DNA of 64,000 nt from Micromonospora aurantiaca ATCC 27029 (GTDB taxonomy: Bacteria > Actinomycetota > Actinomycetes > Mycobacteriales > Micromonosporaceae): NCBI RefSeq assembly GCF_000145235.1, contig NC_014391.1, positions 3,790,001 through 3,854,000 on the forward strand. Reading direction: 5' to 3'. Each line of letters begins with the position of its first letter. The first letter of the stretch is position 1. The notes below the pieces were generated by a model. The model saw nothing but the letters and a program-made list of their open reading frames with translations, was not told the DNA's origin and did not search any database. The translations under genes were made by a program, and so were the position numbers. Positions 1 to 8,189 of the stretch are shown here, in pieces.

Positions 1-780
1 CAGCTGGTCGGTCCAGTAGAGGTCGGCCTTGGTGACCGCCAGGACGAACCAGAGGTCCTTGGCGGCCGGATTGTCGACCCAGCAGGGCAGCAGGTTCTGG
101 CAGAACCGGGAGAAGTGTTCGAGTTCGACGTTCCGGTTCTGCGCCCAGAGCTGCTCGGACGGCGACGGGATCGCCGCCTCGACCTCGCGGGCGATCTGCT
201 CGGCCCGGTCCCGCCGCTCCTCCTCGGTGGGCGTCGCGTCGAGGGATGCCTGCCACTGCTCCCAGAGCCGGGCCTCGACCTGCCGGCGGAGTTCGTCCTC
301 ACGCCGTTGCCGCCGCTCCTCGAGGACGTTGACCTCGCGGGGATCCCACGGCTCGTCGTACCCGGCGGCGGCGACGTAGATGACGCCCGTCGGGTGGTTC
401 GGCGGCTTGAGCATGGCGTCCCACTTGTCCACCTCGCCGGAGGAGTAGTCGCCGCCCGCGGTCTGGCCGGGGCTCACCACCAGCGTCACATGGGCCTGGC
501 GCCGGCCGGCCGCGAGCACGAGGCGGTGCGGCACATGGTCCTCGTCCCGCCGCCGGATGTAGCCGTTGTCGCCGAGCAACGCCTGGTACAGCGCGCTTTT
601 CCCGACCCCGCGCTGGCCCGCCACCAACACCGGGATGATGTCACTCGTGGGTCGTCGCGTGGTCTCGGCGATCGACACCCGCCCGCCACCCGAGTGGCCG
701 GCGCCGGAGTTGTCGACAGCGGACACGACCCGCGACCAACGGTCCCGCACGTCCGTCCAGTACTCGTCCGGCTCACCCAT
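1..780 (-). CDS. P-loop GTPase-like protein, C-terminus cut by window edge
   Basis: The reading frame is open from an ATG at 780 leftward off the window, giving 260 residues with no stop. Near residue 53 there is a clear Walker A motif (AGQRGVGKSAL), and near the cut edge the stretch LAVTKADL resembles the base-recognising T/NKxD motif of GTPases. Between them lies a charged helical segment, about residues 145-200, rich in Arg and Glu. This suggests a small GTPase or a GTPase-like energy-coupling protein, but the family cannot be fixed without the missing part. No clear ribosome binding site precedes the ATG. Confidence 0.75.
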   Translation of the reverse strand, partial: MGEPDEYWTDVRDRWSRVVSAVDNSGAGHSGGGRVSIAETTRRPTSDIIPVLVAGQRGVGKSALYQALLGDNGYIRRRDEDHVPHRLVLAAGRRQAHVTLVVSPGQTAGGDYSSGEVDKWDAMLKPPNHPTGVIYVAAAGYDEPWDPREVNVLEERRQRREDELRRQVEARLWEQWQASLDATPTEEERRDRAEQIAREVEAAIPSPSEQLWAQNRNVELEHFSRFCQNLLPCWVDNPAAKDLWFVLAVTKADLYWTDQL

Positions 781-907
781 GGCGCGGCCCGATCGGCCGG
801 CCGGTTTCCATCTGATGTGGACTGCTCAGCGAGAACACGCGAGGAGCCTAGCCACGGCGGCGTGGCATCGAATCGTATGAACAGGCGGCAACATCCGGCA
901 CGTACGG

Positions 908-1309
908 TCAGGCGCCCGTGACGGGGTGGAACTGCTCGCACATGACCTCGTAGCCGTCCGGGTCGAGCCCGTAGAAGATCCGCGCCCATCCCACGTCCTC
1001 CGGCTCCAGCGTCACCGGCAGCCCTTCGTCGCGCCACAGCGCGTACGTGGCGTCCAGGTCGGCGGTGGGCACGGTGAGGACGACACCGAGCCCCGGCGGC
1101 CCGGCCTTGACCTCGCGTTCCCGCTCCGCGTTGTGGTGCCCGTGGCGGTGCAGGTCGGACAGGATCAGCCAGGTGTGGCCGAACGTGAGGTAACGCAGGT
1201 TCGTCTGGTCGGTCTGCGGGATCTCCTTGAAGCCGAGTCGCAGGTAGAGCCGGTGGGAGCGGTCCAGGTCGCGGACCCGGAGCCCGATCTTGAGCTGTCT
1301 GGCGGCCAT
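908..1309 (-). CDS. VOC (glyoxalase/bleomycin-resistance fold) protein
   Basis: This 133-residue protein has the size and pattern of a single vicinal-oxygen-chelate domain. It opens with LKIGLRVRDLDRSHRLYLRLGF, a typical first beta-alpha unit, and ends with the second half, in which GLDPDGYEVMCEQF supplies a likely metal-ligand Glu. Such proteins usually dimerise and act as metal-dependent lyases, dioxygenases or antibiotic-binding proteins; the substrate cannot be read here. The start has no Shine-Dalgarno sequence but has TAGCCT seven bases upstream, so the mRNA is probably leaderless and transcribed apart from the genes behind it. Confidence 0.85.
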   Translation of the reverse strand: MAARQLKIGLRVRDLDRSHRLYLRLGFKEIPQTDQTNLRYLTFGHTWLILSDLHRHGHHNAEREREVKAGPPGLGVVLTVPTADLDATYALWRDEGLPVTLEPEDVGWARIFYGLDPDGYEVMCEQFHPVTGA

Positions 1310-1333
1310 CCCGCCGAGGCTAGCCGACCCGGC

Positions 1334-2236
1334 TCACCAGCCGACCGAGCCGAGACCGACCGGGGTGAGGCGGCGGACCTGCGGCTCGATCCACTGTGCC
1401 GCGGTGACCAGTTTGACCAGCCGGTCGATGGTCTCCGGCGGCCCGGCCACGAAGCTGCGCCGGTCGGCGGGGCAGCCGTACCGGTCGTCGAAAGTGCCGC
1501 CGTCGAGCGCGCGGACCGCCATGCCGGCCTCGACGGCGAGCAGCATCCCGGCCGGCAGGTCGACCGCCTCGGGACGGTAGCCGACGATGCCGTCGATGTC
1601 GCCGCGGGCCAGCATCACCCAGGACAGCAACGGCGCCCACAGTTGCAGCACCCGGCGCGCGCTGGTGTCCAGCACCACCTTCAACGCCCGGGCGGTGCTG
1701 TCGTCGCGGCGTACCTCGTGCCCCTGGGTCCAGGCCAGCACCGGCGCGGACGGCACCGGGCGCTGCGCGGCCCGCAGCGGCCGCGCGGCCGGGCCGGACG
1801 CGTGCACGAACGCGCCCCGGCCGCGCACCGCCGACCAGGTCCGGCCCGCGACCGGGTCGTGCACCACGCCGAGCACCGGCGAGCCGTTGTCGCACAGGGC
1901 GATGCCGACCACGTACGCGGGCAGCCCGATCGCCACGTTGTTGGTGCCGTCCAGCGGGTCGACGAGCCACGCCCACGCGGTGTCCGGGGCGTACTCGCCG
2001 CCCTCCTCGGCGATCACGCCGTGCTCCGGCCAGCGGGCCCGGATCCGGTCGACGATCAGCCGCTCGGCGGCCAGGTCGAGGTCGGTCACCAGGTCACCGG
2101 TGTCGTTCTTGGCCCGGGCGTGCACCTCCCCCCGGGTGCCCCGGCGCAGCAGGCGGCCCGCCGCCTGCGCTGCCTCCACCGCGAACCGGTGCGCGTCGCG
2201 CAGGTCGGGCCCGCCTCTGCTCGGCTCCACGTCCAT
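1334..2236 (-). CDS. Inositol monophosphatase family phosphatase
   Basis: The 300-residue product carries the two metal-binding signatures of the inositol monophosphatase / FBPase / CysQ superfamily: EEGG near residue 77 and WLVDPLDGTNN near residues 90-100. The conserved C-terminal Asp motif is seen as YRPEAVDLPAG. It should be a Mg2+-dependent, Li+-sensitive sugar- or nucleotide-monophosphatase; myo-inositol-1-phosphate, histidinol phosphate or PAP are all possible substrates. The start has a good ribosome binding site (GGAGGAG). It begins 15 bases after the stop of the cupin-like gene, so the two are probably cotranscribed. Confidence 0.9.
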   Translation of the reverse strand: MDVEPSRGGPDLRDAHRFAVEAAQAAGRLLRRGTRGEVHARAKNDTGDLVTDLDLAAERLIVDRIRARWPEHGVIAEEGGEYAPDTAWAWLVDPLDGTNNVAIGLPAYVVGIALCDNGSPVLGVVHDPVAGRTWSAVRGRGAFVHASGPAARPLRAAQRPVPSAPVLAWTQGHEVRRDDSTARALKVVLDTSARRVLQLWAPLLSWVMLARGDIDGIVGYRPEAVDLPAGMLLAVEAGMAVRALDGGTFDDRYGCPADRRSFVAGPPETIDRLVKLVTAAQWIEPQVRRLTPVGLGSVGW

Positions 2237-2251
2237 GGCTCCTCCAGCCAG

Positions 2252-2905
2252 TCAGCCCCGTGCCACCAGTCGCGCGATCTCCCGCGCCATCCGCGCGGTC
2301 TCCGCCGCGTCGCAGCGGTCCCGGCGTACCCGGTGGCTGCGCCCGTCCACCGCGCCGAGGCTCAGGTCGCACGCGCCGGGAGTGGTCCGGCCGAGCGCCA
2401 CTGTCACCGCCGGCTCACCGGCGTCGACCTCCGAGGTGTGGAAGCCGCCGGCGCGCAGCGCGTACGAGTCGCCTGCGGAGTGCGTCTCCACCGTCGCGGT
2501 CATCGCGGTGACCAGCCGGTCGGTGGCGGCCATCTCGTCCACCTCGCCGAGGCTGTGCACCTCGTAGATCCGCCAGGCCGGATCGGCCGGCGCGTCGTCG
2601 ACCTCGATCAGCTCGTTGCGGACGGTCCCGTGCAGCACGTGGCTGAGCAGATCCCAGCTGTGCGAGTGCATGGTGGAGGTGGTCGGGCGCACCGGCGGCG
2701 GGTCGGCCGGCCAGGCGTGCACGCAGATGCCGTCCGGGCCGTCGCGTTCCACGGGCAGGCAGGTGAAGCCGAGCGGGTGCCGGACCGCGCGCAGCGGCCG
2801 CCGCCCGTCCGCGACGTCGCCGAGCACGTCCAGCACCCAGCCGCGCAGCATCTCCGGCCGGGTGCCCCGGTCGATCTCCCGTTCGAGGTCGGCGTAACTG
2901 GTCAT
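2252..2905 (-). CDS. Cupin-like protein of unknown function
   Basis: The 217-residue protein contains TMHSHSWDLLSHVLHG (about residues 79-94), a His-x-His cluster followed by a Gly-rich turn as in metal-binding cupin/dioxygenase barrels, and a later AGGFHTSEVD (about residue 152) that could provide the third ligand. This would fit a small mononuclear metal protein, but I recognise no specific family. Its start codon overlaps the stop of the upstream membrane-protein gene by four bases, which implies coupled translation. The inositol-phosphatase gene follows after 15 bases. Confidence 0.75.
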   Translation of the reverse strand: MTSYADLEREIDRGTRPEMLRGWVLDVLGDVADGRRPLRAVRHPLGFTCLPVERDGPDGICVHAWPADPPPVRPTTSTMHSHSWDLLSHVLHGTVRNELIEVDDAPADPAWRIYEVHSLGEVDEMAATDRLVTAMTATVETHSAGDSYALRAGGFHTSEVDAGEPAVTVALGRTTPGACDLSLGAVDGRSHRVRRDRCDAAETARMAREIARLVARG

Positions 2906-3903
2906 GAGTAGGGGTTCCTCGCCTGGACGGCCTTGCCGATGATGCCGGCGACCTCACGGTCGCCGAAGGACCGGGGCAGCGTCAGGCCGAGGGCGGTGAA
3001 CAACCGCCGTACCTGCTCGACCGACGGCTCGTCGTCGAGCTTGACCTGGGCCGCCGCCTCGATCGGCACGCGCCGGCTCTGCCGGCGGCTGTAGTCCAGC
3101 TCGATGTTGAAACGGTTGTAGTAGACCTCGCCGCGGTCGATGCGCAGCGCGGGCGTCTGCGGGTTCTCCTGCGTGATGACGACGCAGGAGGAGGAGAGGT
3201 CGTAGCGGAACGTGGTCATCTGCGCGGAGAGCCGGACGTCGATGGTGAGCAGGCCGGAGCGTTGCAGGTGCCAGCAGGCGGCCAGCACGGTCGCGTACGA
3301 CTCCTTGCGGGTGCGGTCGACGGTCCACGGCTCGCCGGGCGCGTCCGGGTCGAGGCTGCGCCGGAACCGCGCGTACCGCTCGCAGACCTCCTCGTCGGTC
3401 GGGTCGATGATCTCGATCGCGACGGTGAGCGTGGCGTTGCGCCGCCGGGCGTGTTCCAGACAGTCCGGCAGCGTGACCGCGCGCAGGTAGGTGCCGGTGC
3501 CGCCCTTGAAGCTCCACTGGTCGGTGTGCCGCCGCGCCTCGGCGAGCGCCTGCCCGACCTCGCTGCCGTGCAGCACGCGCACCATGGAGACGCTGTCGAT
3601 GGCCTCGCGGGCCCGGTTCAGCGCGCCCTCCGGCCCGGTGATCTCCTGCATCTGCGGCACCAGGTCGGTCAGCCGGTCGCGGGTGTCCGAGATGACCTGG
3701 CGGACCTCCCGCTCGGTGGTGCGCCGGCGCAGCCGGTCCCGCAGCATCGCCTGCGCGAGCAGGCCCAGGACCAGCAGGATCGCGCTGTTGACGACCTCCT
3801 GGTCGACCGCGTTGGTGAGGCCGAGCACGGACACCGTGAGGGCCAGGACGAGGCCGATGAACGCGTCGAGATTGGTCACGACCCAGGCGAGCAGGCGCGT
3901 CAT
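2902..3903 (-). CDS. Membrane-anchored protein with large cytoplasmic domain, unknown function
   Basis: The 333-residue product starts with two predicted transmembrane helices (about residues 12-28 and 38-54) joined by a short loop, then a basic stretch and a roughly 270-residue soluble domain. That domain contains MVRVLHGSEVGQAL and later SSSCVVITQENPQTPALRI, loosely like membrane-tethered phospholipase-D-like effectors, but no HKD motif is visible, so I assign no enzyme. The start has GGGGGATGTC before the ATG. It overlaps the cupin-like gene by four bases and heads a likely three-gene operon. Confidence 0.75.
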   Translation of the reverse strand: MTRLLAWVVTNLDAFIGLVLALTVSVLGLTNAVDQEVVNSAILLVLGLLAQAMLRDRLRRRTTEREVRQVISDTRDRLTDLVPQMQEITGPEGALNRAREAIDSVSMVRVLHGSEVGQALAEARRHTDQWSFKGGTGTYLRAVTLPDCLEHARRRNATLTVAIEIIDPTDEEVCERYARFRRSLDPDAPGEPWTVDRTRKESYATVLAACWHLQRSGLLTIDVRLSAQMTTFRYDLSSSCVVITQENPQTPALRIDRGEVYYNRFNIELDYSRRQSRRVPIEAAAQVKLDDEPSVEQVRRLFTALGLTLPRSFGDREVAGIIGKAVQARNPYS

Positions 3904-3958
3904 GACATCCCCCGGTCGACGACGGAACCTCCATGATAGCCCGCTGTCAATGTCGCCA

Positions 3959-4735
3959 TCACGCCCTGTTCTGCTGTGGTGGCGGTGCGCCGTGCCGGCG
4001 GGCGGCGCAGATCAGCGAACCGCCGAGCCCCGGTGCGGCGCGGGCCAGCCGCCGCGAGGCCACCCACCGGCCGCCCGGCAACCGCCAGCCGACCTCGTTG
4101 GACCGCAGCGCCACCGGCGTGAACCCGGCCCGGCGCAGCGTCCGGCGCAGCAGCGAGGCGGTGAACGGGCGGATGTGCAGCCACAGGTACGGGTGCAGCG
4201 GATCGACCTGACGTGGCGCCCGCCCGGCGAGGAACGCCAGCCGGTCCTGCACCGGCGCCAGGTTCGGCGTGGTGAGCACCAGCAGGCCGTCGGGCGCCAG
4301 CACCCGGTGGCACTCCCGCAGCAGCGCCAGCGGGTCGTACACGTGCTCGATCAGCTCGCCGGCGAGCAGCCCGGCGAAGCTGCCCGCCCGGAACGGCAGC
4401 CCGCGGGTGGCGTCCAGGCAGACCGGCAGCGCCCGCCCGCGGGCCGCGGCGCGGGCCGTGCGCAGCGCCGTCTCGGCCGTGTCGGCGAGCACCACCGGGC
4501 CGGGCAGCGCGGCCGGGTCGAGCATGCCGCGCGGTCCGCAGCCCAGTTCCAGCACCGGCCCGCGTCGGGTCACCCCCTCGGCCATCAGCCGGGCCGCGAC
4601 CGCGCGGCGCACCCGGTGGTACGGGTCGTCGACGTACCCGTCGACCTCGGCGCCGTCGTGGTAGCGGCGGTGGTTGGCGTGCCTGCCGTGCGCCTGCGCG
4701 CGGTGCGACGACGTCCCGGTCGGCGGCTCGGCCAT
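3959..4735 (-). CDS. Class I SAM-dependent methyltransferase
   Basis: The 258-residue protein has SAM-binding motif I as VLELGCGPRGML (about residues 67-78), an acidic motif II (VLADTAETA) and a motif like PDGLLVLTTPN where the post-I strands end. This is the usual Rossmann methyltransferase layout of the UbiE/Methyltransf_11 type. The substrate is unknown. I chose the ATG at 4735 because GGAGGGG lies two bases upstream of GTGATG; the longer open frame would run into the neighbouring propeller gene. Confidence 0.85.
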   Translation of the reverse strand: MAEPPTGTSSHRAQAHGRHANHRRYHDGAEVDGYVDDPYHRVRRAVAARLMAEGVTRRGPVLELGCGPRGMLDPAALPGPVVLADTAETALRTARAAARGRALPVCLDATRGLPFRAGSFAGLLAGELIEHVYDPLALLRECHRVLAPDGLLVLTTPNLAPVQDRLAFLAGRAPRQVDPLHPYLWLHIRPFTASLLRRTLRRAGFTPVALRSNEVGWRLPGGRWVASRRLARAAPGLGGSLICAARRHGAPPPQQNRA

Positions 4736-4847
4736 CACCCCTCCACAGCGGACGCCGGCCCCTTCGGCGGCGTCCGCACCAAGCCTCGCACCGGTTACGC
4801 CCGGCGGCGCGCACATCCGGCCCACCGGATGTGCGCGCGGCGCTACG

Positions 4848-5810
4848 TCAGATCGCCCGCGCCCAGTCCAGCCGGGTGCTGTCGTCGTACTCGTCGCCGG
4901 GGATCCACCACTGCTCGCCGAAGCCACTGGTGGACACGATGATGTTGCCGCCGTCCGGGTACTCGTTCTCCGGCGGGATCGACAGCGCGGCGCAGTAGCG
5001 GCCGTCCGGGGAGAACACCGGCGACAGGTAGAACCGGGGCTCGTCGGTGAGCTTCTTCAGCCCGGTGCCGCCGATGCGCACCGACGCCAGCGACTGGTTG
5101 TAGACCTCCCGGTCCAGGTGCCAGCGGTTGGTGCAGAAGACGACGCGCCCGGAGTCGGGCATGAAGACCGGCGAGATGAACATCTCGCCCGCCACCGGCG
5201 TGTAGATCGGCCGCACCGTGCCGGTCGCGAGTTCCAGCACCCGCAGTTGCCAGCCCTGCGAACGGCTGCGCCACCGTACGACGATCATCGAGCCGTCCCG
5301 GGACCAGTCCGGGTCCCTCATGGAGTGCCCCTCGACCAGCACGCGGGTGGCGCCGGTGACCACGTCCACAGCGATCAGCCGGTCGTTGCCCTGCCCGGTG
5401 ACCAGCGCGATCTCGGTGCCGTCCGGCGACCACGTCGGCGCGCCGTAGCGGACACCGAACGGGTCGGCGAGCAGTGTGCGCTTCTGGCCGGTGACCCGGT
5501 CGTACACGGCCACGTACGGCTCCAGCGTGCCGTCGCCCGAGCGGGCCGTGTTGACCCAGGCCACGTACCGGCCGTCCGGCGAGGCCTTCGCGTGGTCCCC
5601 GTTCGGCAGCAGCTCCCGCGGCGTGGTGCGGCCCGGGTCGACCTGGAGCACACCCCAGCCGACGCTGACCAGCCACGACCCGTTCACCACGTCGGCGGCG
5701 GACGCGGGTGCGGCGGACGCGGCGTGGGGCCCGACGGCCAGCCCGGTCGCGGCGGCGACTCCGGTCAGCGCGGCGGTACGCAGCAGGGCACGACGATTCA
5801 TTGCGGTCAT
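4848..5810 (-). CDS. Tat-exported TolB-like beta-propeller protein
   Basis: The N-terminus MTAMNRRALLRTAALTG, followed by a hydrophobic stretch and AASAAPASAA, looks like a twin-arginine signal peptide, although the RR pair is embedded in NRRAL rather than a perfect consensus. The mature part (total 320 residues) contains repeated units ending in SPDGRY, WSPDGTE, WSRDGS and FSPDGRY, the signature of WD40-like/TolB propeller blades. It is probably an extracytoplasmic binding or scaffold protein. GGGGG lies just ahead of the chosen ATG; a second ATG three codons later is possible. Confidence 0.85.
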   Translation of the reverse strand: MTAMNRRALLRTAALTGVAAATGLAVGPHAASAAPASAADVVNGSWLVSVGWGVLQVDPGRTTPRELLPNGDHAKASPDGRYVAWVNTARSGDGTLEPYVAVYDRVTGQKRTLLADPFGVRYGAPTWSPDGTEIALVTGQGNDRLIAVDVVTGATRVLVEGHSMRDPDWSRDGSMIVVRWRSRSQGWQLRVLELATGTVRPIYTPVAGEMFISPVFMPDSGRVVFCTNRWHLDREVYNQSLASVRIGGTGLKKLTDEPRFYLSPVFSPDGRYCAALSIPPENEYPDGGNIIVSTSGFGEQWWIPGDEYDDSTRLDWARAI

Positions 5811-5949
5811 TCGACAACCCCCGTGTGAGACGTGGCCCCCACACTCGCGAGTGGATCGACGCACCGGAATCGGACGAGTGGCCGCTTCACGCTCGGCTGC
5901 TCGTCCATCACCAGAGGTGAGCCCGAGGCGGCCCGGTACGCTCGCCCCG

Positions 5950-6543
5950 ATGACCTCCGACGCGCTGCGCCGCGCCCTCACCGAACCGGGCGACCCGCCG
6001 CTGCTCCCGCTTCCCGGCGTGGCGGTCGAGCTGCTGGACGCCCTCGCTGCCCCGCCGCGCCTCGGCGCGCACCTGCGGCTGGTGCACGACGTCGCCTGGC
6101 ACCTGACCGCCGCGTTCGCCGACCGGTTCGGCGCGGTGCCGTTCGACAGGCAGGCGGTGCTGTTCGGCGCCGCAGTGCACGACCTCGGCAAGGTCGAGCA
6201 TCCCGGCGAGCTGACCGGCCCCGGGTCGGCGCACGAGGAGGCGGGCTACCAGCTGCTGTTGCGCTTCGGCGTACCGGAGGAGCGGGCCCGTTTCGCCGTC
6301 ACCCACGCCGCCTGGCACTCCCCCGGCGTACAGCTGGAGGACCTGCTGGTCAGCCTCGCCGACAAGGTGTGGAAGGGCCGCCGGGTCACCGACCTGGAGC
6401 AGCTCGTGGTCGACCGGCTCGCCGCCATAACCGGCCAGGAGCGCTGGCAGACGTTCCTGGACCTCGACGACGTCCTCGCCGAGCTGGCCGCCGGCGCGGA
6501 CCGGCGGCTGGCGTTCCAGGCCGAGCATCCGGTGTACGGCTGA
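5950..6543 (+). CDS. HD-domain phosphohydrolase
   Basis: The 197-residue protein contains the HD motif in AAVHDLGKVEHPGEL with additional conserved histidines (LRLVHDVAWHL upstream and VTHAAWHSP downstream), the metal-binding set of HD hydrolases. The substrate is likely a nucleotide or other phosphoester. The ATG at 5950 has no ribosome binding site but has TACGCT seven bases upstream, so it is probably translated from a leaderless mRNA. It is divergent from the propeller gene. Confidence 0.85.
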   Translation: MTSDALRRALTEPGDPPLLPLPGVAVELLDALAAPPRLGAHLRLVHDVAWHLTAAFADRFGAVPFDRQAVLFGAAVHDLGKVEHPGELTGPGSAHEEAGYQLLLRFGVPEERARFAVTHAAWHSPGVQLEDLLVSLADKVWKGRRVTDLEQLVVDRLAAITGQERWQTFLDLDDVLAELAAGADRRLAFQAEHPVYG

Positions 6544-6625
6544 CGTCGGACCGGCGGCGCCGATGAGTCCGCCGCGCGAGGGCGGTCTGCCCCGGGTCGG
6601 TGTTCTCCGATCTCCGGGAGGAAGC

Positions 6626-7267
6626 ATGAGCACCAGCGAAGCGCGGGGCCGGGTGCGGGCGTTCGTCACCGTGTCCCTGGACGGCTACGTCACCGGTCCG
6701 GACGACCACGCGGGCCAGGGGCTGGGCGTCGGCGGCGAGCGGCTGCACCACTGGGTGATGGGCGGGCCGTGGACGTACGACACGCCACGCGAACCCGGCA
6801 CCGGCATGACCGGCGAGGACCGCGCGTACTTCGACGAGTTGCTGACGGGCGTCGGCGCCGCGCTGTGCGGCCGGGGGATGTACGACAGCGCCGGCGCCTG
6901 GGGCGGCCGCAACCCGTTCGAGGCGCCACTGGTCGTGCTCACCCACCGCACCGCCGACCAGCCCGACCCGGACGCCGGCTTCCTCATGGTCGACGGGTTC
7001 GAGGCGGCGCTGGCCGCGGCCCGGCGTACGGCCGGTGACGGCGCGGTGGTCATCGGCGGGGGCGCCGACGTGATCCGGCAGGCGCTCGCGGCCGGCGTGG
7101 TCGACGAGCTGGGCCTGTCCACCGCGCCGGTGATCCTCGGTCGCGGGAAGAGGCTCTTCGAGGGCTTCGACCGGGACGTCGACCTGGAGATCCGCGCCGT
7201 GCACCACTCGCGCCACGCGGTGCACGTCAGGTACGCCGTTGGCCGTCGCGCGAGTGATACCGATTGA
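6626..7267 (+). CDS. Dihydrofolate-reductase-like (RibD C-terminal) protein
   Basis: The 213-residue product matches the RibD C-terminal/DHFR-like reductase pattern: FVTVSLDGYVTGPDDH at the start, a middle LCGRGMYDSAGAWGG, and VVIGGGADVIRQALAAG near residue 145 as the dinucleotide-binding segment, then ELGLSTAPVILGRGKRLFEG. Members usually reduce a pterin or flavin precursor with NADPH, but many stand-alone copies have unknown substrates. The start at 6626 is set by GGGAGGAAGC directly upstream. Confidence 0.88.
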   Translation: MSTSEARGRVRAFVTVSLDGYVTGPDDHAGQGLGVGGERLHHWVMGGPWTYDTPREPGTGMTGEDRAYFDELLTGVGAALCGRGMYDSAGAWGGRNPFEAPLVVLTHRTADQPDPDAGFLMVDGFEAALAAARRTAGDGAVVIGGGADVIRQALAAGVVDELGLSTAPVILGRGKRLFEGFDRDVDLEIRAVHHSRHAVHVRYAVGRRASDTD

Positions 7268-7298
7268 CTTTCGATAGTTTTCGCGCGATAGTCGATGC
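7264..7298 (+). promoter_or_regulatory. Promoter of the DUF2975-HTH operon with a direct repeat
   Basis: TTGACT (7264-7269), a 17-base spacer and GATAGT (7287-7292) form a good -35/-10 pair, and the ATG lies six bases after the -10, so transcription probably begins at the start codon. The heptamer CGATAGT occurs twice, at 7272-7278 and 7286-7292. The second copy overlaps the -10, so the pair is a candidate operator for the HTH protein encoded in the operon. Confidence 0.6.
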
Positions 7299-7778
7299 AT
7301 GTTGACGGCGCAACGCGCGGTGACACCACTCCGCGCCTTCCTGGTCCTGCTGTTCGCGATCCTGGTGCTGTTCCAGACCATGTCGCTGCCCGGGCAGTTC
7401 GCGCACATGGCGCGCGAGAACCCGGACATGGCGTACCTGCGGTGGCCCGCCACCACGGTGACGATCTTCTGGGTGTTGTGCGTGCAGGTGGTGATCGTCT
7501 GCACCTGGCACCTGCTCACCCTGGTCAAGAACGACCGCATCTTCACCGAGGCGTCCCTGGGCTGGGTCGACGGGATCGTCTGGGCGGTGGCCGCCGCCTG
7601 GGTGGTGCTCGTCGGCGTGTTCCTCTACGTCGGCTTCAACGCCGACGACCCGGGGTTGCCGCTGCTGCTGTTCCTGCTGGTCACCGGCGTCAGCGTGCTG
7701 GGGCTGCTGATGGTCGTCCTGCGCGCGCTGCTGCGCCAGGCCACCACCCTGCGCACCGACATGGAAGCGGTGATCTGA
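7299..7778 (+). CDS. DUF2975 family membrane protein
   Basis: The 159-residue protein has four hydrophobic segments (about residues 12-30, 50-75, 87-110 and 118-142) and the typical DUF2975 layout, in which LLTLVKNDRIFTEASLGWV in the loop after helix 2 is the conserved piece. Genes of this family often sit beside a small Cro-like regulator, as here: the TGA stop overlaps the next ATG by one base (TGATG). The role is unknown; a regulated membrane protein is the most that can be said. The mRNA appears leaderless. Confidence 0.85.
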   Translation: MLTAQRAVTPLRAFLVLLFAILVLFQTMSLPGQFAHMARENPDMAYLRWPATTVTIFWVLCVQVVIVCTWHLLTLVKNDRIFTEASLGWVDGIVWAVAAAWVVLVGVFLYVGFNADDPGLPLLLFLLVTGVSVLGLLMVVLRALLRQATTLRTDMEAVI

Positions 7779-7996
7779 TGCCGATCGTCGTGCGCATCGA
7801 CGTCGAACTGGCCAAGCGCAAGATGAGCGTCGGCGAGTTCGCCGAGCGCGTCGGGCTCACCCCGGCCAACGTCGCCGTACTCAAGAACGGCCGCGCCAAG
7901 GCCGTCCGTTTCAGCACCCTGGAGGCCATGTGCCGGGTGCTCGACTGCCAGCCCGGCGACCTGCTCGAATGGGTCGCCGACGAGGAGGACCGATGA
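7778..7996 (+). CDS. Cro/CI-type helix-turn-helix regulator (YozG-like)
   Basis: The 72-residue protein is essentially one HTH_26-type domain: AKRKMSVGEFAERVGLTPANVAVLKNG forms helices 1-3, and the ending DCQPGDLLEWV is characteristic of these tiny DNA-binding proteins. It is translated as part of a three-gene coupled operon, sharing bases with both neighbours. By analogy with similar arrangements it probably represses its own operon, with the CGATAGT direct repeat as a candidate operator. Confidence 0.85.
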   Translation: MPIVVRIDVELAKRKMSVGEFAERVGLTPANVAVLKNGRAKAVRFSTLEAMCRVLDCQPGDLLEWVADEEDR

Positions 7997-8157
7997 GATA
8001 CCTGGCCGTCGTCGTCGCCCTGCTCGCCGTCGTGCTCGGCGTCACCGGCTTCGTGTACGGCGAGGCCGACGACTCCCCCGGCCTCCAGTTCCTGTCCGCA
8101 CTGCTCGTCATCGGCGCGGTCGCCATCGGCGTACGCGTCGCCCGGCGTACCCGGTAG
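7993..8157 (+). CDS. Small membrane protein, unknown function
   Basis: This 54-residue protein has two hydrophobic stretches (YLAVVVALLAVVLGVTGFVYG and FLSALLVIGAVAIGVRV) around a short acidic loop (EADDSPG) and ends in Arg-rich residues, suggesting a two-helix hairpin with a cytoplasmic positive tail. Its ATG overlaps the stop of the HTH gene (ATGA), so it is translated as part of the same unit. It has no recognisable family. Confidence 0.75.
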   Translation: MRYLAVVVALLAVVLGVTGFVYGEADDSPGLQFLSALLVIGAVAIGVRVARRTR

Positions 8158-8183
8158 GGCCGGCGCCCCCTCGACGCCGGCCC
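8157..8183. terminator. Hairpin between convergent genes
   Basis: The arms GGGCCGGCG and CGCCGGCCC form a perfect 9-bp stem with a 9-base loop, placed between the converging small membrane protein gene and rtcB. It can stop transcription from both sides, although no T-tract follows. Confidence 0.6.
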
Positions 8184-8189
8184 CACCGG

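Noticed and set aside
926..2911. 661-residue plus-strand frame across the first genes
   Set aside because: It is a mirror frame of three good minus-strand genes; high GC gives long open frames, and its sequence is low-complexity Arg/Pro/Val-rich.
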